In this document: positions 18,409-37,135 of the stretch, piece after piece
How positions within the stretch are numbered: the stretch's first letter is position 1
How the letters are laid out: every line of letters starts with the position of its first letter
Source of the DNA: Ridgeia piscesae
Taxonomy: Eukaryota > Annelida > Polychaeta > Sabellida > Siboglinidae
Direction of reading: 5' to 3'
Length of the DNA stretch: 64,000 nucleotides
Assembly (NCBI GenBank): GCA_025642075.2
Contig: JAODUO010000429.1
Coordinates: forward strand, 222,501 to 286,500
The notes under the pieces: generated by a model
The model's database searches: none
Told to the model about the DNA's origin: nothing
What the model saw: the letters and a program-made list of their open reading frames with translations, nothing else
Program-made: the position numbers and the translations under genes

Positions 18409-20650
18409 TATATATGTGTGGGTTTGGTAGCATTTTGTTCCTAAACTATTTCCATCTTGGGCAACTAATTTTCAGGTATTCAACTATGGCTGCATTGAAA
18501 GAAATATGTTTATTTTTTTATTTCCTTAGTTTAAAATGTTAGTACTACCAGATTAATTAATTCATGCTTGACGTTAGCAGATGTTAATTTAGTAGCTGAA
18601 GTTGTTATGTAAATGTTGTAAAGTAACTTGCAACAACCACATAAAACACATACAGCATTGCATAACCACACTCAAAAGCCTCAGACCTACTTCATATTTG
18701 TTAAACGTAAGATAATAATTTACTTTTGGGAAACAATCTTAGAAAACGATCTTAAGAAATGTTGTGTGTGTGTCTAACTCTCACACTTGATATTGGTTGT
18801 AAAGACTTGTTGTTTCTGCCATTATACACCATCCTTTATTTTTATTAACAGCCAAAATAACAGATTATAATTTCACTTTTTCAGACCTAACCCCTCCGCC
18901 ACCACAGAAAAGGTCAAAGAAGGAAACAAAACCAAAGAAAGATCCTCAACAAAAGGCCTCTGCTACAGGGAAAGATGGGAAGAGGTAAGGTGCCTGCCCA
19001 TATCTGGGGTGGAACATACCCTTGCAATCGGGGTTGGTAGCAGGCTTTTATGCAGGAAAATCTTGTACCTGTCCAAAATGCCCAGGTAGACAAGTGCATG
19101 TGTGCACGCCATCACGTGTACCCGTGCACTGCGTACGTTTAGACTGGATGACACAGAATGAATAATGTCAGGCTTTTGTTGCTCCTCAAATTTTCCCAGT
19201 TCATTTATCCATCCGTTCACATTTGTACATGTACAAAAAAAATTTCCTTGTCCAAATGATTTTGTGCTAAGACTCTGAGCATAAGCATCTTAAATTTACA
19301 TCATCATATCTAAAGGGTTAAGCCAATGTCTGACATATTGTAGGCGTTCCCTGGATGAGAAACTGTATGCGCGGGACCTCCAGTTGGCCCTTGAGAAGTC
19401 GACAGCAACCAAGGATTTAAAGTCACCTAGTGAGTCATTGACATATTTGAGAGGTCCCACAGGTGAGTGACTGCAGCTATATGAGGAAGACTGATCATTG
19501 TATATGTCACATAACCTTGTTTCAATAATTTTATAACAACCAGTTTGATTAATATGCCCAAAGCACTGTACAAAATCGATTAACATAAAATGTTGCATAA
19601 CTATGTGCACACTTCCAAGGATACCACTGTCGAATGTTAATCTAGCAAAGTATAATACTTACATGTAAAATAACTTAATACGTAGACGGAAATTTAATAC
19701 AAGAAACACATTAAAAATTTATATAAATAACAAAGGCACATATGTAGAATTCGGACCCACATCCATTTTGACATTATAACTGTCTTTGCGCCAACATTTC
19801 ATACTTCACTTTGTTAATTTAAGCATTCAACATCATCTCACGCATACCCAGGTAGTTGTGTTTTATAAATAGCGCGTTTTAGCGGTTGGCATAAATCAAC
19901 TGTTTATTGCTCATTCCATGTGCACACAATTTATAGGATAGGGGTTTTAGTCCACCTACAGCCATATGAAAGTGGTGGGATTTTGGTAATTGCACTTTGA
20001 GAAAAGATAAACAATTGTCAGTTCCTGCTACTTTAAGTATATTAGTCTGGCTGAAAATCTCAGAAATATGCTTCAGTAAGGTTCTAAAGGCAATTTTTGG
20101 GAACCTTTTTAACATAATTTGAAGGTGCTGAATGTGAATTTAATGTCTGACGTCTCACTCTGTCAATCTATGACCTTCCAAACACCATCACTGGCACATC
20201 ACTCAGCATGTTCTTTTTCATTTATTGTTTTAGGGCCTGAAAAGGTGATGGTTGAGAAGGTAGAGATTGAGGGGGCTGATAAACGGATGCAAACTGCAGC
20301 CAGTGCTACTCTGGAGACAACAGAGGGCTGTCCTCAACGAGAGGATGACCAGAAGGAAAACCAACCAGACAGCAACAATGATGAAGATTATAAGCTGGAA
20401 AAAGAAGGTTACGGTTGAATCAAAAACATGTATCAAAATAACCTTTACAAAATAATAATCATTCCTAATTGCATTATTAAATCTACCTGGTAGTAGGAAA
20501 TTGTGTGTTGTTGCTAAAATGCACAACACATTATTCTTTTGTCTCTGCCAATGTATTTTGGCATATTCTCAGTTTTGTGAAATATACCTGCAGTCCGAAT
20601 CATTGTAGTCATGTTTATATATATATTTATATATTTATATATTATATATT

Positions 20651-20698
<48 letters not shown>

Positions 20699-20718
20699 AT
20701 GACAAATCATACTTAACC

Positions 20719-20762
<44 letters not shown>

Positions 20763-21628
20763 GGTTAATTAAGTTTGCTGTCATTAGGCTAATGTTTGCT
20801 TCATCTACAATACCTAACAGGAATATTTAAGGTATCACTGTTTTGTAACAATTAAAATATCAGAATGATTGTTATAATTGTTACTCCTGTTATATAGGTG
20901 GTCTCACATCACAGTTTTGCAAAGTAAGAAAAGTATGTTTAATGTCGGTTCAAGCCACCAGTAGTCTAGTAGACGGTGTGGAACTTAATATTTTTACCAT
21001 TCCATTTCACACTCTGATTTCTATATCCAAGTGAGCATCAGTCACGTGCATTGATTACTGTTCCACCCACCGGGTGGTGCCATCATGGGAATAACAGTTT
21101 TTCCACAATGCATAATGATCACCAAATCAACAGTACAATAATGCTACTCATGTCTGCAAACTTCGCAAATTTGTGTGACCATTCTTACTCTTAGCTCTAT
21201 ATGTATGTTGATCCTTTATTTGTTCATTTTAGATATGAGCAGTGATGCTGATGATGATGCTGATGATGATGATGATGATGAAAGTGATGAAGTGAGTGAC
21301 TTTGAAGACACGCTCAGACGTCCTGCAAAAAAGAAAACTTCTGACCGTTCTACAACAAAAGTGAAAACAACTTCACTGGCTGAAGGTACGGGAGAAGTTA
21401 AGTAGTTGAAAATAAATGCAGTTTTAGATCTGTGGAATTTCCCCCGAAGCTGACACTTTCCTACACAGTTCATGGTAGTCGTGTATCAGTAGTGTGCAAC
21501 AGATCATTAGTAACTCAATTAATTACTAGCTTACATCACCCATGGAGCTATACACGGTATATGACACGGCCGGAAATAATGTTCAGACAGATGGAAAAAT
21601 ACCACCATATAACCATACAGACCCATAC

Positions 21629-21669
<41 letters not shown>

Positions 21670-22898
21670 GATGACATGTATGCATGCATGATATATGTGT
21701 GAAAAAAATTGGTGTAACTAAGCAGGCATTTTCATGGAAACTGAAAATTACCTATCCACTGAAATCAACCAATTAAACACATATATAAAATTCATGTTAT
21801 TGTTCTGGTCGTCTATGTACCTTATTATGCTCATAGTTTGGTATTAACAGCAGAAACAGAAGTAACACAATTGAAGATACTCGCAACATGCAGGGTAATA
21901 GTTTGGGTTACCTGTTGTTTCTAATTCTATATGCTTACTTGTACCACAGGAAAACCTGCCAAGAAAACATCGCGTCCACCAACAAAACTCAAACCCAACG
22001 TCCCACTGACATCTAAAATAGGCCAACCACCAGGAAACAGTTCACATACTGTAAGAACGCAACCCACAGCTAGGAAACAGGTTCCTCAGCTTGCAGGTAC
22101 AGTATAATTACTTACATATGAATTTGACAGGTCACGACATATTGTGCCACGCCACAGTACTGGTGCAAGGTCAGAATATTCTAGTCTAGCTTCAGAGTAG
22201 CCAGTTTTAAATTCATCTTGCTTCTGTGCTGAAGTTAGGCAGTTTCATTCACTTTATACTGCATATCTTGCTGAAGACAGTTTGGAAATATATGAACAAA
22301 TAATTGGGGTGCCGTAAAGAAAGTAATTAAAAGTAAGTTCTCATATAGCGCAGTATCCAATCCTCAGGATTGCTCAAAGTGCCATAGACTTTACTTCGTG
22401 ACATACCTGTTCAATCAGGCTGCTCGTACACATTTCCACTTGTCTATAGCCAGGTCCTCATTTATATAGCTGAGTGAACTGGAGCATTGTAGAGTGAAAC
22501 AAATTGCCCAAGGTTTTAACACCACAGCACAGGATTCGAACCAGGGTCCTCTTAGTTGAGAGTCCAAAGTTCTGACCCTGAGCCACTGCGCCCTATTCAA
22601 TTCTAGCACAGCCGAATACTTCCTAGTGAAGTTGAGATGCAGTCTGAATTAACAGGTTTGCCAGGGGGCGGAGTGTAAAGCACACAGCAGTGTTATAAAT
22701 AAGTTACCATGTTCCAATTGCAGCTACAATATTCCAAGCTAAATATAAATGCTTCTTTTTATCGTTTCAGCCACATCTTATAGATCACCACTTGGTGGTG
22801 CAAGTCTTCGGTCGCCAGGTGGCAGTACGTTAAGGCTGGGTTTATCACGAAGAGCAAACGTGAAGCCATTGCATGTGATGGCAAAAGTGACACAGTAG
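17345..22898 (+). CDS. RAD51AP1: RAD51-associated protein 1 (RAD51AP1) homologue, eight exons
   Basis: Exons 17345-17367, 17781-17857, 18885-18984, 19344-19462, 20234-20407, 21233-21385, 21950-22096 and 22771-22898 give 921 nt, 306 aa, with every phase matching; human is 335-352 aa. Family role: nuclear protein that binds RAD51 and DNA and stimulates D-loop formation in homologous recombination. N-terminal R-K-Q-V-D-Y-S-K-F then an acidic D-D-D-x-G-D-D-F-V matches the human K-P-V-N-Y-S-Q-F...D-D-D-F-V. Exon 4 L-D-E-K-L-Y-A-R-D-L-Q-L-A-L matches human L-D-D-K-L-Y-Q-R-D-L-E-V-A-L. The C-terminus L-R-L-G-L-S-R-R-A-N-V-K-P-L-H is the RAD51-interaction motif. Exon 6 holds an Asp-rich acidic run; exons 3 and 7 are Lys/Pro-rich. 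The donor of exon 5 (GTTACG) is weak. Introns contain (AT)n runs and, in intron 7, a SINE. Confidence 0.93.
18357..18417. repeat. (AT)n microsatellite
   Basis: AT dinucleotide run with a short ACAC tail, in RAD51AP1 intron 2. Confidence 0.9.
20616..20757. repeat. Two adjacent (AT)n microsatellites
   Basis: AT-rich run about 20616-20696 with several TTTATATA breaks, a 25-bp unique spacer, then pure AT 20722-20757. RAD51AP1 intron 5. Confidence 0.9.
21633..21664. repeat. (AT)n microsatellite
   Basis: Short AT dinucleotide run in RAD51AP1 intron 6. Confidence 0.85.
22332..22596 (-). mobile_element. tRNA-derived SINE, family B, minus-strand copy
   Basis: Reverse complement of the elements at 34115-34405 and 50157-50472. 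Read on minus: CGCAGTGGCTCAGGGTCAGA (A-box region), GGTTCGAATCCTGTGCTG (B box), GGCAATTTGTTTCACTCTAC, AGCTATATAAATGAG and an ending near GCGCTATATGAGAACTTACT. It lies in RAD51AP1 intron 7, antisense to the gene. Confidence 0.85.
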
Positions 22899-24372
22899 AC
22901 GCGATAGGTCAAGACACAAGAACTCCACAGAAGCCATGTAACTTTGGCTGATGACTATTGCTTACACGGCTTTGGATATGACTGAAAGAATAGTACAGTA
23001 GAACCCCTCTAAAACAGCTGTCAGTGTTCCAGCGAATGACACAAATGGCCATTTTAATGGGGTGGCCTGATTAGAAAATACAGTGTATGTAACATGTGTG
23101 TACACATGTATATACACAATCTGTGAAGATGCTCAATAGTTATATCAATCAATGTGAGTATCATTTTATATTGAAATATTTGATTCCATACAAAAGTAAT
23201 GCAGTTTCTTTTTAACAAGGGAACACTGGCTGTTGCTGCCTGTGTCAATTATGGGGTAAAGAGGTGGATGTTTTATATAATTAATTTAACATGGGTTTAA
23301 ACTGGGAAATCGAACAGATAGACAGGATGGTTGCTTTGAAAGGTTCTACTGTACTCTTTATTTAAGGATTACACTGTATAGTAAACCACAGTGCGAGAAG
23401 CTTGACTAGATGTTAGATATGTTGCAGCGTGTGGAAACTGGGGACTGCTTGTACAGTGTGTGTAAATATACAACTAATAGACATTATTAAATTGTTTGTC
23501 ATAATCGCTTTGTGGATGTTTGCATTGATTGTTCTCTCAGCAAGTAGTTCGTCTTTGAGGGTGTTTCTCTTTTTTTTAAAGAATCTGAAGTTATTGACCA
23601 GGTTGTAAAAGTACTTTCTTGGTTAAACATGATTTTAGATTGCATTAACGAAATGCTGTGTTTCTTGAATTTGATACAGGGAAGGCAGTGCTGTGTAAAT
23701 GAAAGCAATATTCTAGCCTGTGATTTTTTCAATTGTAATGTATAGGTAAGTTCACAGTGTCTATAATATTTAATTCTATAATAATAAAACATTTGTAAAT
23801 GTTATGGATGTGGTTTATGCAAACAGCATGGGCATAAAGATGAATTATTAGCAATATGCCTGAGCTACAAGACAATGTACATTACAAAATTGTCAGTATA
23901 ATAACATTAAATATAAGTAAGATGCATGGGTTACAAAACAAAGTAGATGGCTAAATTGTCAGGACAGCATTGAGGGCTCAAAAATACATACAATCAGCAT
24001 TAAAATCGATTAGACATACATTTGAAGTATTTAAATGTACATACCTTGGCATTGATAACATATATGAGCCTTGAACAATATTTTCCATATAAACGTTTAT
24101 TTTGAAATTACTCCCAAAACAGACAACCCCATTTGGGACCATGACGGCACAGTGACTGAAATGTCACTTAGTCATTTTCGAAGTCATACCAGTCACTTTT
24201 CTCAAGTCCATATCTAGATTGTCGATATGGACTGAAGAGAAATATGACTCGTATGGCAATGCAATCACATTCGATTTAACAAGATTTAACAAGATTGCCA
24301 CCTAGAGATTCAACTCTAGATGGCAGATGGACTAGGGAGCCATTTGGCTTATCGAGAGTCCAACCTATCTAT
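22899..24372. other. 3'UTR and downstream flank of RAD51AP1
   Basis: Follows the RAD51AP1 stop. A polyadenylation signal AATAAA is at 23783-23788, about 885 bases after the stop, a plausible transcript end. A roughly 30-bp imperfect hairpin sits at 24184-24258, with the exact core AGTCCATATC/GATATGGACT. No other gene recognised. Confidence 0.55.
23783..23788 (+). terminator. Candidate polyadenylation signal of RAD51AP1
   Basis: Canonical AATAAA in an AT-rich context on the gene strand; other weaker candidates exist. Confidence 0.5.
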
Positions 24373-25800
24373 CTAAGTATACCCCGCCCTTCTTAGGTAT
24401 ATGTCGATTTTATTTTTAAATATATTAACACTACTAGCACCTACACAATCAGCTGATAATCTGTTCCATTCGTTTACTGTTCTTTGTGAAAATGAAAATT
24501 TTCTAATATCTAGTCTACACTGCTTCTTTGCTAATGTAACTCCATGTCCTCTAGTCCTTCTCTCTTCCTTGACTGTGAAGAAAATATTTCTGTCAATATT
24601 TTCATATCCATTCAATATTTTAAACACCTCAATCTGATCTCTTAATCTTCTGGTTTCTAGTGTTGTTAAACCACATTCTTTTAGACGCATTTCATAACTA
24701 ATATTCCTGAGTTTTGGTATCATTTTGGTTGCTCTCCTTTGTACTCTTTCTAGCATATCAATATCCTTCTTGCGATATGGCCTCCATGCTTGTATACAAT
24801 ATTCTAAGTGAGGCCTAACTATTGTTTTATACAGCGGTATTATTAGTTCTTTTTCTTTGTACACTATATTTCGCCTAATTAATCCAAGAATTTGGTTTCC
24901 CTTCGCTGCTGCAATTCCACACTGCTCTGATACCTTCATGTCAGCACTAATAGTTAACCCTAAGTCCTTTTCCTTTAAGGTAGTATTTAGTACAGTATCA
25001 CCCATTGTATATTGTGCATCTTCATTCCCATGTCCTGTGTGAAGGCACTTACACTTTCCAAAATTAAACAGCATTTGCCACTTCTCAGACCATTCTATCA
25101 ACTTATTAAGATCATCTTGTAAATGCTGTCTATCTGCATCACTTTTAATTTTCCTAAACACTTTTGTGTCGTCCGCAAACTTCGACACCTTGCTTGTTAT
25201 GTCATCATCCAAATCATTGATATATATTAAGAATAAAATAGGTCCCAGTACTGATCCCTGCGGTACTCCACTCAAAACCGCTTTCCAGTTTGAAACCTCC
25301 CCATCAACTACTACTCTTTGTCTTCTATCAATAAGCCATTTTTCTATCCAGTTGATCATTCCATTTCCTATGCCATGGGCCTTTAGTTTAAGTAGTAGTC
25401 TTTGGTGTGGCACTTTGTCAAAGGCTTTTTTAAATCTAAGTAGATTATATCTACTGGTGATCCCTCATCTAGCCACTTTGTGACATCTTCCAAAAAACAT
25501 AACATATTTGTTAAGCATGACCTCGCTTTTAAAAACCCATGTTGAGATGGGTTTATCAATTTATTTTTAACAAGAAAATCAACCAGGTGATCTTTAATTA
25601 GTCTTTCTAATAGTTTGCAAATCACCGATGTTAAACTCACTGGTCTATAGTTCTCTGACTTGTTTCTCGAACCTTTTTTAAATAATGGTATAATGTTTGC
25701 TTCTTTCCCTTCTAACGGAACTATTCCCTCCTCTAATGACAAATTGAACACTGTTGCAAGCGGTATGCTGATTTGTTCTACAATTTCCAATAGTAATTTG
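24373..25800 (-). mobile_element. 5'-truncated LINE (jockey/CR1-like) reverse transcriptase, nearly intact
   Basis: Two adjoining minus frames, about 25790-25430 and 25413-24373, encode a continuous RT if one base is restored. Motifs in order: N-I-I-P-L-F-K-K-G, N-Y-R-P-V-S-L-T-S, H-G-F, Y-L-D-L-K-K then (after the shift) A-F-D-K-V-P-H-Q-R-L, S-G-V-P-Q-G-S-V-L-G-P, the catalytic F-A-D-D-T-K, then the thumb and a C-terminus with E-Y-C-I-Q-A-W, L-E-R-V-Q-R-R-A-T-K-M-I, V-N-E-W-N-R-L-S-A-D and a stop at 24373. The break is in a run of six A (about 25430), where one A appears missing. The endonuclease is absent, typical 5' truncation. It lies between RAD51AP1 and aph-1. Confidence 0.9.
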
Positions 25801-26319
25801 CATGCCTTACTATGTTTTACTGAAATAATCTAGGGCTATCATAAAGTGACCTTAATTGTCAGGCTGCTGTATTTCCAAGGATCGACAATATAATTATTAA
25901 GGTGATTTGATAAATTTCCTACAATGATCGCCAGATGGCGACTGTAATAATAACGGCAGATAAAAAAAATCGGTGACGCATAAACTGATGACGTTTTATG
26001 TAGAAGTAGATATGCGCCACCTGTTGGTGCCTGAATAAAACGTGCCGGAAGCAGAAATTAGACATGTTAAAATGAGGATCCTCATATAAAACATTGATAT
26101 TTAACGATTCTTTTTAGAAAATATATGTACTCGATAGCACTACAAGAAAACACAGTGTATGCCGGTTGTTGTGTACCATAATGAAATGACAGGTTCATAT
26201 CGTCGGACGAAGCACTGCTTCGATTAGATTTGTTAGCCGTTTCAATTTGTCAATCGTTTGCCGTTTTATTTATTTTCTATCATATTTTGTAATCGCGTTC
26301 ATCATATTGTCATTTCAAA
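25801..26319. promoter_or_regulatory. Upstream region of aph-1
   Basis: Holds the 5'UTR and probable promoter of aph-1. A GCCGGAAGCA ETS-like site is at about 26042-26051. No TATA box is obvious. No other feature seen. Promoter role is inferred from position. Confidence 0.35.
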
Positions 26320-32663
<6,344 letters not shown>

Positions 32664-34114
32664 AAGTGTTAACTAAGCGTCTTTCGTTCACTGTAGAGCG
32701 CCAGCTCCTACTTCCATGAGACTGTTCCATTGTTTTTGTGGATTCCAAAGCAGAAATGCTGATCATCTGGCAGTTGTTTAGTAAGAATATACACAGCATT
32801 ATAAGGAAACTTGACAACCTTTCTAACAGACATTTCTAATGCACACTTCAAGTCAGCAAACGAAACAACAGTATACAAAGGTACATGGCCTTTACAGTGT
32901 GTAATTTAATGGGCTGACGCTTGGAAGAATTGACCTAGTGGAGGCTACAACAATAGGGGAAAGTTGTGCTAAAACACTGACTACACTGCATCTCCAGTCA
33001 CGGAACAACAAGACAGACATGCTGGCATGGCTTAGTTACAGACGTCTGGCGATAATATAATGTAACTACATTTCACATGAACAACGAAAAAATTGTTCCC
33101 ATTGTGAAGTTTTCTTACGGAGTATGCTTAATTTATGCATAATGAAATGTGTTAGTGAATTCAATGATGGTTAATTTGTGCTCATGTTAATTTGTAGACA
33201 TGAAATTTCTGTTGCTTGTAAAGAAATGGATGAGCTATGATTGTTGTATGTTTGTTACAATACACAAAAGTGGGTAATTGTCACATTTCTATGGTTACGT
33301 GTTTGTGCTACATATATTGGAACCATTCTTTGATAAACTGCCGAACTGTACTTGTTTTTGTCAAACTCTGTTACAATTCACCACAAATGGATGGCCAAAG
33401 CAATGATTTGTGACTATTGGTGGCATCTTATTTTTAGAAGCAGGCAACCAAACTGGATGTCCTGTATGTATATATGTTACTGATCATAGAGTAGTTTGTT
33501 GGACTTTTTGAATTTTAATTACGAAAACTACTGTTTTTTTCTGGAAAAATTGCAACTTATAATTCAAAACTGTATTATGCTCTACAAGAAGCCGTGTAAG
33601 AAATGATAACAATGTTGCATGTTTCCAAATCAGTGAAGTCTATCTACATATACCAAACATTACTGCATTATGGTCTATTTACCTGCTGTCAGGTTTTGTG
33701 TTTTTGCTCTGATATCAGTAATTTTTGTCATGAAAAGTGTGACATTTGAATAAAATATAAGCAACTGTATCAAACATTATTTTCAGGCTTTTATAAGTGG
33801 ATTACAACATTCGAACCAGTTTAAATTTTGTTCATGTATCCTCTAATAAGAAAACATGGGAAGTTCTTTGATTGCTTCCACTGATAACACGACACCTGCT
33901 GTAAAGCCAACTGTACATATTTGTATTAAAATACATATTTGTACTACAAGTGTATTTCGGGTAATAAATAATTAATTACAATTTCGCCTTGTGATCTTTA
34001 CACATCAAATTAATAGTTAAAACCTCGCAATTAAGTGACACTTGGTGACTTGAATGGCAGGGTGACCCTATTACTAAGACACTTCCGTCCAGTACTATTA
34101 GACAAACATAGTTG
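32664..34114. other. 3'UTR and downstream flank of aph-1
   Basis: AATAAA at 33749-33754, about 1.1 kb after the stop, is the best polyadenylation candidate; another lies near 33963. No coding exon or transposon recognised. Confidence 0.5.
33749..33754 (+). terminator. Candidate polyadenylation signal of aph-1
   Basis: Canonical AATAAA in an AT-rich 3' flank on the gene strand. Confidence 0.45.
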
Positions 34115-34405
34115 CACAGTGGCTGGAGCTTTGGACTCTCAACTAAGAGAACAGTGTTGGTGTGTCACACTTTGGGCAAATTGTAACTCTGCATTGCTCC
34201 AGTTCACTCAGCTATATAAATGAGTACCTGGCTAAAGACAGTGGTGGATATTTGTATATAAACAGTCATCGCGTATAAATTGCACAATGGCAGATAGGTT
34301 GAGATGGTGTTCAATTGAACAGGTCTGCCAGGGGAGTAAACTAGGAAGTGCATTGAGCAATCCAGAGTATTGGCTACTGTGCTGTATAACAACTTACCTT
34401 TTACC
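34115..34405 (+). mobile_element. tRNA-derived SINE, family B, degenerate plus copy
   Basis: Shares CACAGTGGCT, CTCAACTAAGAG, AGTTCACTCAGCTATATAAA, TGAGTACCTGGCTA, GACAGTGGTGGATAT, AACAGGTCTGCCAGG and the ending AACTTACCTTT with the copy at 50157-50472. The B box is damaged, so it is older. Confidence 0.8.
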
Positions 34406-35579
34406 ATTTTTACAAACGGTGTTGGGACTGTCATCGGGTGACCTTAATTGTGAGGTGATTGTTATATGAAGGAGATGCAGCACATATATGATGCCATACA
34501 CTAAACCTAATGAAACATTTCAAGTCCATTTACTCAGTAAGTGATGAATAAGATAGAATTATTTCATCATTGTTGCCATGCTGAGGCAGTTAAAGTTAAA
34601 GACAAATTAGATTGATGCATTTAACTACACACTTATTAAGGTTTTACTTTTGAGAAAGACATTTTTTAGGATTCCAAATATGTCAGACAGGGAACTCAAA
34701 TCAAATTGATCTGCGATGCATGCCATCACCAAACCTTCATTACCACAAGAGCCACTCTTCAACACAGTGAAATGGAAAATTGCAATTGTTGCTTATACCT
34801 CCAGATATAACAAGTTGCTAAAGAAATGTTACAAGGCACAGTGAAGGGCTGAAGAAAAGATGTCGAACCTTATGAGAGTGAATGGTTCAGGACACATGTG
34901 ATTTATTCAGTGATGTCCATAACCATCACATATGGATGACAGACCCGGAAAGCTTCCAAGCAGACTCTCCAAAGATCGACATGGTCAATGGATGAGTAGG
35001 TGCAACACATGGAAAACTCTTCATACACGTGTAATACAACACATCTGATCATATTTCGTATTTTATGGAACGCGTGTAAGTTTTTACACACTATCTGAAT
35101 AAAAAATACATGCTCAAAGGTACTAAAAATAATGGAAATACAGTAATGGAATGAATACAGGAAATATAGTATTGGAATAGTAAAATTATTTGGATAACAT
35201 AAATAAGTTACAGCAAATATATGTTACATGAGTAAAAGTAATGTAAAATGTAAGTAAATGTAAAACATACAATAAAATTGTATGTCTTCATTAAATAGCT
35301 AAATTATACAAAGTGATGAAATTCAATACATTTATCATGAAAATCCGTGTACTTAGATTACGATCTTGTAATCTTGTTCTACAGCAGAATTGTCTATAAT
35401 CATAGTTTTATTTATTAAAAAAATCATAAATAATCAAATGTGCAGCTTGTTCTAGAAGGGATAAGTTGTAAGTTTCCTCAGTAAGCAAAGCGTGTGGGCC
35501 TGGTCAAAGGAACAATACAACATAATATACGCGTAGTATTGCTACCGTAATGAAACAATAAATTATGTAATTATAATAT
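34406..35579. other. Non-coding stretch, nothing recognised
   Basis: AT-rich sequence without supported exons, RNA genes or clear repeats. Confidence 0.45.
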
Positions 35580-36130
35580 GCGTCGTCCCCTTTTTTACAC
35601 GCCGCCAAATACAACGCGTGCGCCTAAAAAATAGTATACCGTGTTTCGTCGCGTGACCTTTGACATGCAGGAAGCGGTGCGGAGCTAGACCGTAGACGGC
35701 GCCGTAGTAGGTTTGTTTGCGTGTGTAGTGATCGTAAGTTTTCTCGCTGCGTGAGCTGAAAAAACCGACGAATACAACAGTGGCGTGATGCTAAGCACCG
35801 GTAGGTAGTCTTCAGGTATTTCGGAAGATTTGTTTTCACGAAAGTTCGCCAAGTACATCGCCGTAGTCGTACCTGGTAGCGTAAATCAAGTTGACGGATC
35901 GAATCAATTTGACCGGAGACGGCGGAGTTGCACTCGGAGACGTATTCACAGGCACAGTCCGTTTGTGTCTACTCGTTTGGTAATGATCGACTATAATTAG
36001 ACTTAGTCTAGCTATCACAAATGGCTAAAACTGGACCTTCTTTGCCTTGTTTAAAATGGCCATGCCGAAGTGTGACATCGTAAATACAAAAGGGCTATGG
36101 CAAGGCTGGACTCTGCCTCGGGACAGTACG
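35580..36130 (+). promoter_or_regulatory. CpG-rich patch, candidate promoter or 5' exon
   Basis: CpG density is clearly above the AT-rich surroundings (ACGCCGCC, CGCGTGCGC, TCGTCGCGTGAC, GACGGCGCCG and others). Short open frames start at an ATGGCT near 36020 and an ATGGCC near 36056, neither recognised. It could be the transcription start of the SLC45A3-like gene 17 kb downstream, which would need a long 5'UTR intron. Strand is assumed from that idea. Confidence 0.3.
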
Positions 36131-36189
36131 GACCCGTCGGCGTCAGACCAAACGTCACAAAGTGACAAACTCAGTCTACCCAGGACGAG

Positions 36190-36345
36190 TAATAATTATA
36201 TCTAGGATAAAAATCCAAAAAATTGTTAAAGTATGGAACTCTCTGTTAAATAACACAGTATCAGTTCAGGCCAGGACAATAAAGGGATATCCAAATAAAG
36301 TCCTCCCTGGACTGTGGAAACCTCTTAACCTGATAAAAGCATAGA
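36190..36345 (+). mobile_element. Possible LINE C-terminal fragment
   Basis: The plus strand reads R-I-K-I-Q-K-I-V-K-V-W-N-S-L-L-N-N-T-V-S-V, resembling the I-V-x-x-W-N-S-L-P-x-x-V-V motif near the C-terminus of CR1/jockey LINE polyproteins. Short, so weak. Confidence 0.4.
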
Positions 36346-36989
36346 CCTATCAGTATCAAAAATACATCAACAGAGAAACTTTGTCATTAGAAAATAAACC
36401 TTGAGATGACCTTTAGGCAATTATTGACTGGTCTTGATGTAAGAACTTGCATGAGGTAAAACAGTAATTTTTAAGTGTAGACATGGGTATAGGATTTTTT
36501 TGATTGTTTTAGATTAAATAAATTTGGTTAAAAGTCAAGACCTATAGCCTACGTAAATATGCCTTTGTTTTATATTCTGCCATGTTAAGATAGCTCGTTC
36601 GTGTACTACCAGTAACTTTTCTTGGTCATAACAGTCCCCAAATTTGTATCTTTATTTGATTATGCAACACAGTTATAATTTATTATGTGTTGATGTTGTC
36701 AACTTTTCGTGCTTTGAAATAACGATGTCACATTGACATACTGGATGAAGAAATCAGCCATTTTGTAAATACCTGCATCCAGTTAAAAAATGGTGCACTT
36801 GTTTTAAAAAGACCAACTGCAGATGTTTAAACTATTCACGCATTAGTGACGTTACATGTTTCGGACATCAAAAAATGGGTTTGTGACCTATACAATAACT
36901 TCTCCATATAAATATAATTTTAGGCCTTAGTCAACTGTTACAAATACGATGAAAAAATGAAGAGCACAATAGTCATAGTGAAAAGAGTA

Positions 36990-37135
36990 TTGATGACAAA
37001 CATACCTCGAAGAAGAAAGAAAGGACGACCAAAGACCAGGTGGAAAGATGCTTGTAAAGGAGACATGAACACTGTCGAGGCGATAAACAGAGCGACATGG
37101 AGGAAGAAAATCAACAGCCACATCGTTACATGAAA
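36990..37135 (+). mobile_element. LINE C-terminal fragment
   Basis: The plus strand reads R-R-R-K-K-G-R-P-K-T-R-W-K-D-A then A-T-W-R-K-K-I-N, the (R/K)GRPxxRWxD...WR pattern found at the 3' end of many LINE ORFs. Truncated on both sides. Confidence 0.5.

Noticed and set aside
19040..19110. Possible fifth copy of MITE family C (GGCTTTTATGCAGGA)
   Set aside because: Only a short stretch resembles the terminus and the rest does not align.
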